Positions 6,248 to 6,297 of a stretch of 6,297 bases of DNA are shown here, piece by piece. Under the pieces are notes generated by a model. It was not told where the DNA came from, ran no database searches, and was given only the letters and a program-made list of their open reading frames with translations. The DNA lies in the NCBI GenBank assembly GCA_003519545.1, contig DOWN01000286.1, forward strand, positions 544 through 6,840. Reading direction: 5' to 3'. Made by a program: the position numbers and the translations under genes. The stretch comes from Bacteroidota bacterium (lineage in GTDB: Bacteria > Bacteroidota > Ignavibacteria > Tepidaquicellales > Tepidaquicellaceae). Positions within the stretch are counted from its first letter, which is position 1. Each line of letters begins with the position of its first letter.

Positions 6248-6297
6248 TACGCCCGAATGGAATCGAACCATTAACCCTCAGCTTAGAAGGCTGATGC
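6248..6297 (-). tRNA. trnR: tRNA-Arg (anticodon UCU), 3' part only
   Basis: The minus strand shows the 3' two thirds of a tRNA. The anticodon stem TCAGC/GCTGA encloses the 7-base loop CTTCTAA, giving anticodon UCU, which reads Arg codons AGA and AGG. A 5-base variable loop follows, then a T arm with stem AATGG/CCATT and loop TTCGATT, the 3' acceptor strand CGGGCGT (6249-6255) and discriminator A at 6248. The CCA end is not encoded (CAA follows). The D arm and 5' acceptor strand, expected to read ACGCCCG, lie beyond the window. AGA is the favoured arginine codon in such AT-rich genomes. Confidence 0.92.

Overview
The window looks like chromosomal DNA of an AT-rich (about 30% G+C by eye) Gram-negative bacterium. 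The best guess is the Bacteroidota/Ignavibacteriota (FCB) side of the tree. Reasons: the secreted protein has a signal peptide ending Ser-Tyr-Ser|Gln, Shine-Dalgarno sites are weak or missing at three of five starts, and enhancer-dependent sigma-54 regulation sits next to a carotenoid-type gene. This is inference from style; no taxonomic marker is fully contained.

Everything recognisable is on the minus strand, so the reading order runs from high to low coordinates. First comes the 3' part of a tRNA-Arg(UCU) (6248-6297, cut by the window edge) and its terminator hairpin (6186-6212). Next are a classical short-chain dehydrogenase (5479-6171), a phytoene/squalene synthase (crtB type, 4506-5405) and a 644-residue GAF-PAS-AAA+-Fis-HTH sigma-54 activator (2535-4469). 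These three have gaps of 73 and 36 bases and no visible terminator between them, so they may form one transcript. A 143-base control region (2392-2534) separates the activator from an OsmC-family gene (1825-2391), which ends at a clear rho-independent terminator (1778-1811). The last 1.68 kb (1-1679) codes for a secreted glycoside hydrolase family 2 homologue that runs off the window.

Two points stand out. The first is the control region between the activator and the OsmC gene. It holds a -24/-12-like sigma-54 element with exact spacing (2441-2456) and, about 60 bases upstream, a perfect 6+4+6 palindrome (2511-2526). Together they suggest a self-contained module in which the activator drives the OsmC gene. 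The second is the GH2 protein: its fold signatures are present, but both catalytic glutamates are replaced (Asp424, Ser506), as are other active-site signature residues. It is probably a secreted pseudo-enzyme.

How the genes work together is inferred only. The crtB, OsmC and reductase genes fit a loose envelope or oxidative-stress theme with the sigma-54 activator as a switch; nothing in the sequence ties the GH2-like protein to it. No mobile element, CRISPR array or long repeat was seen.
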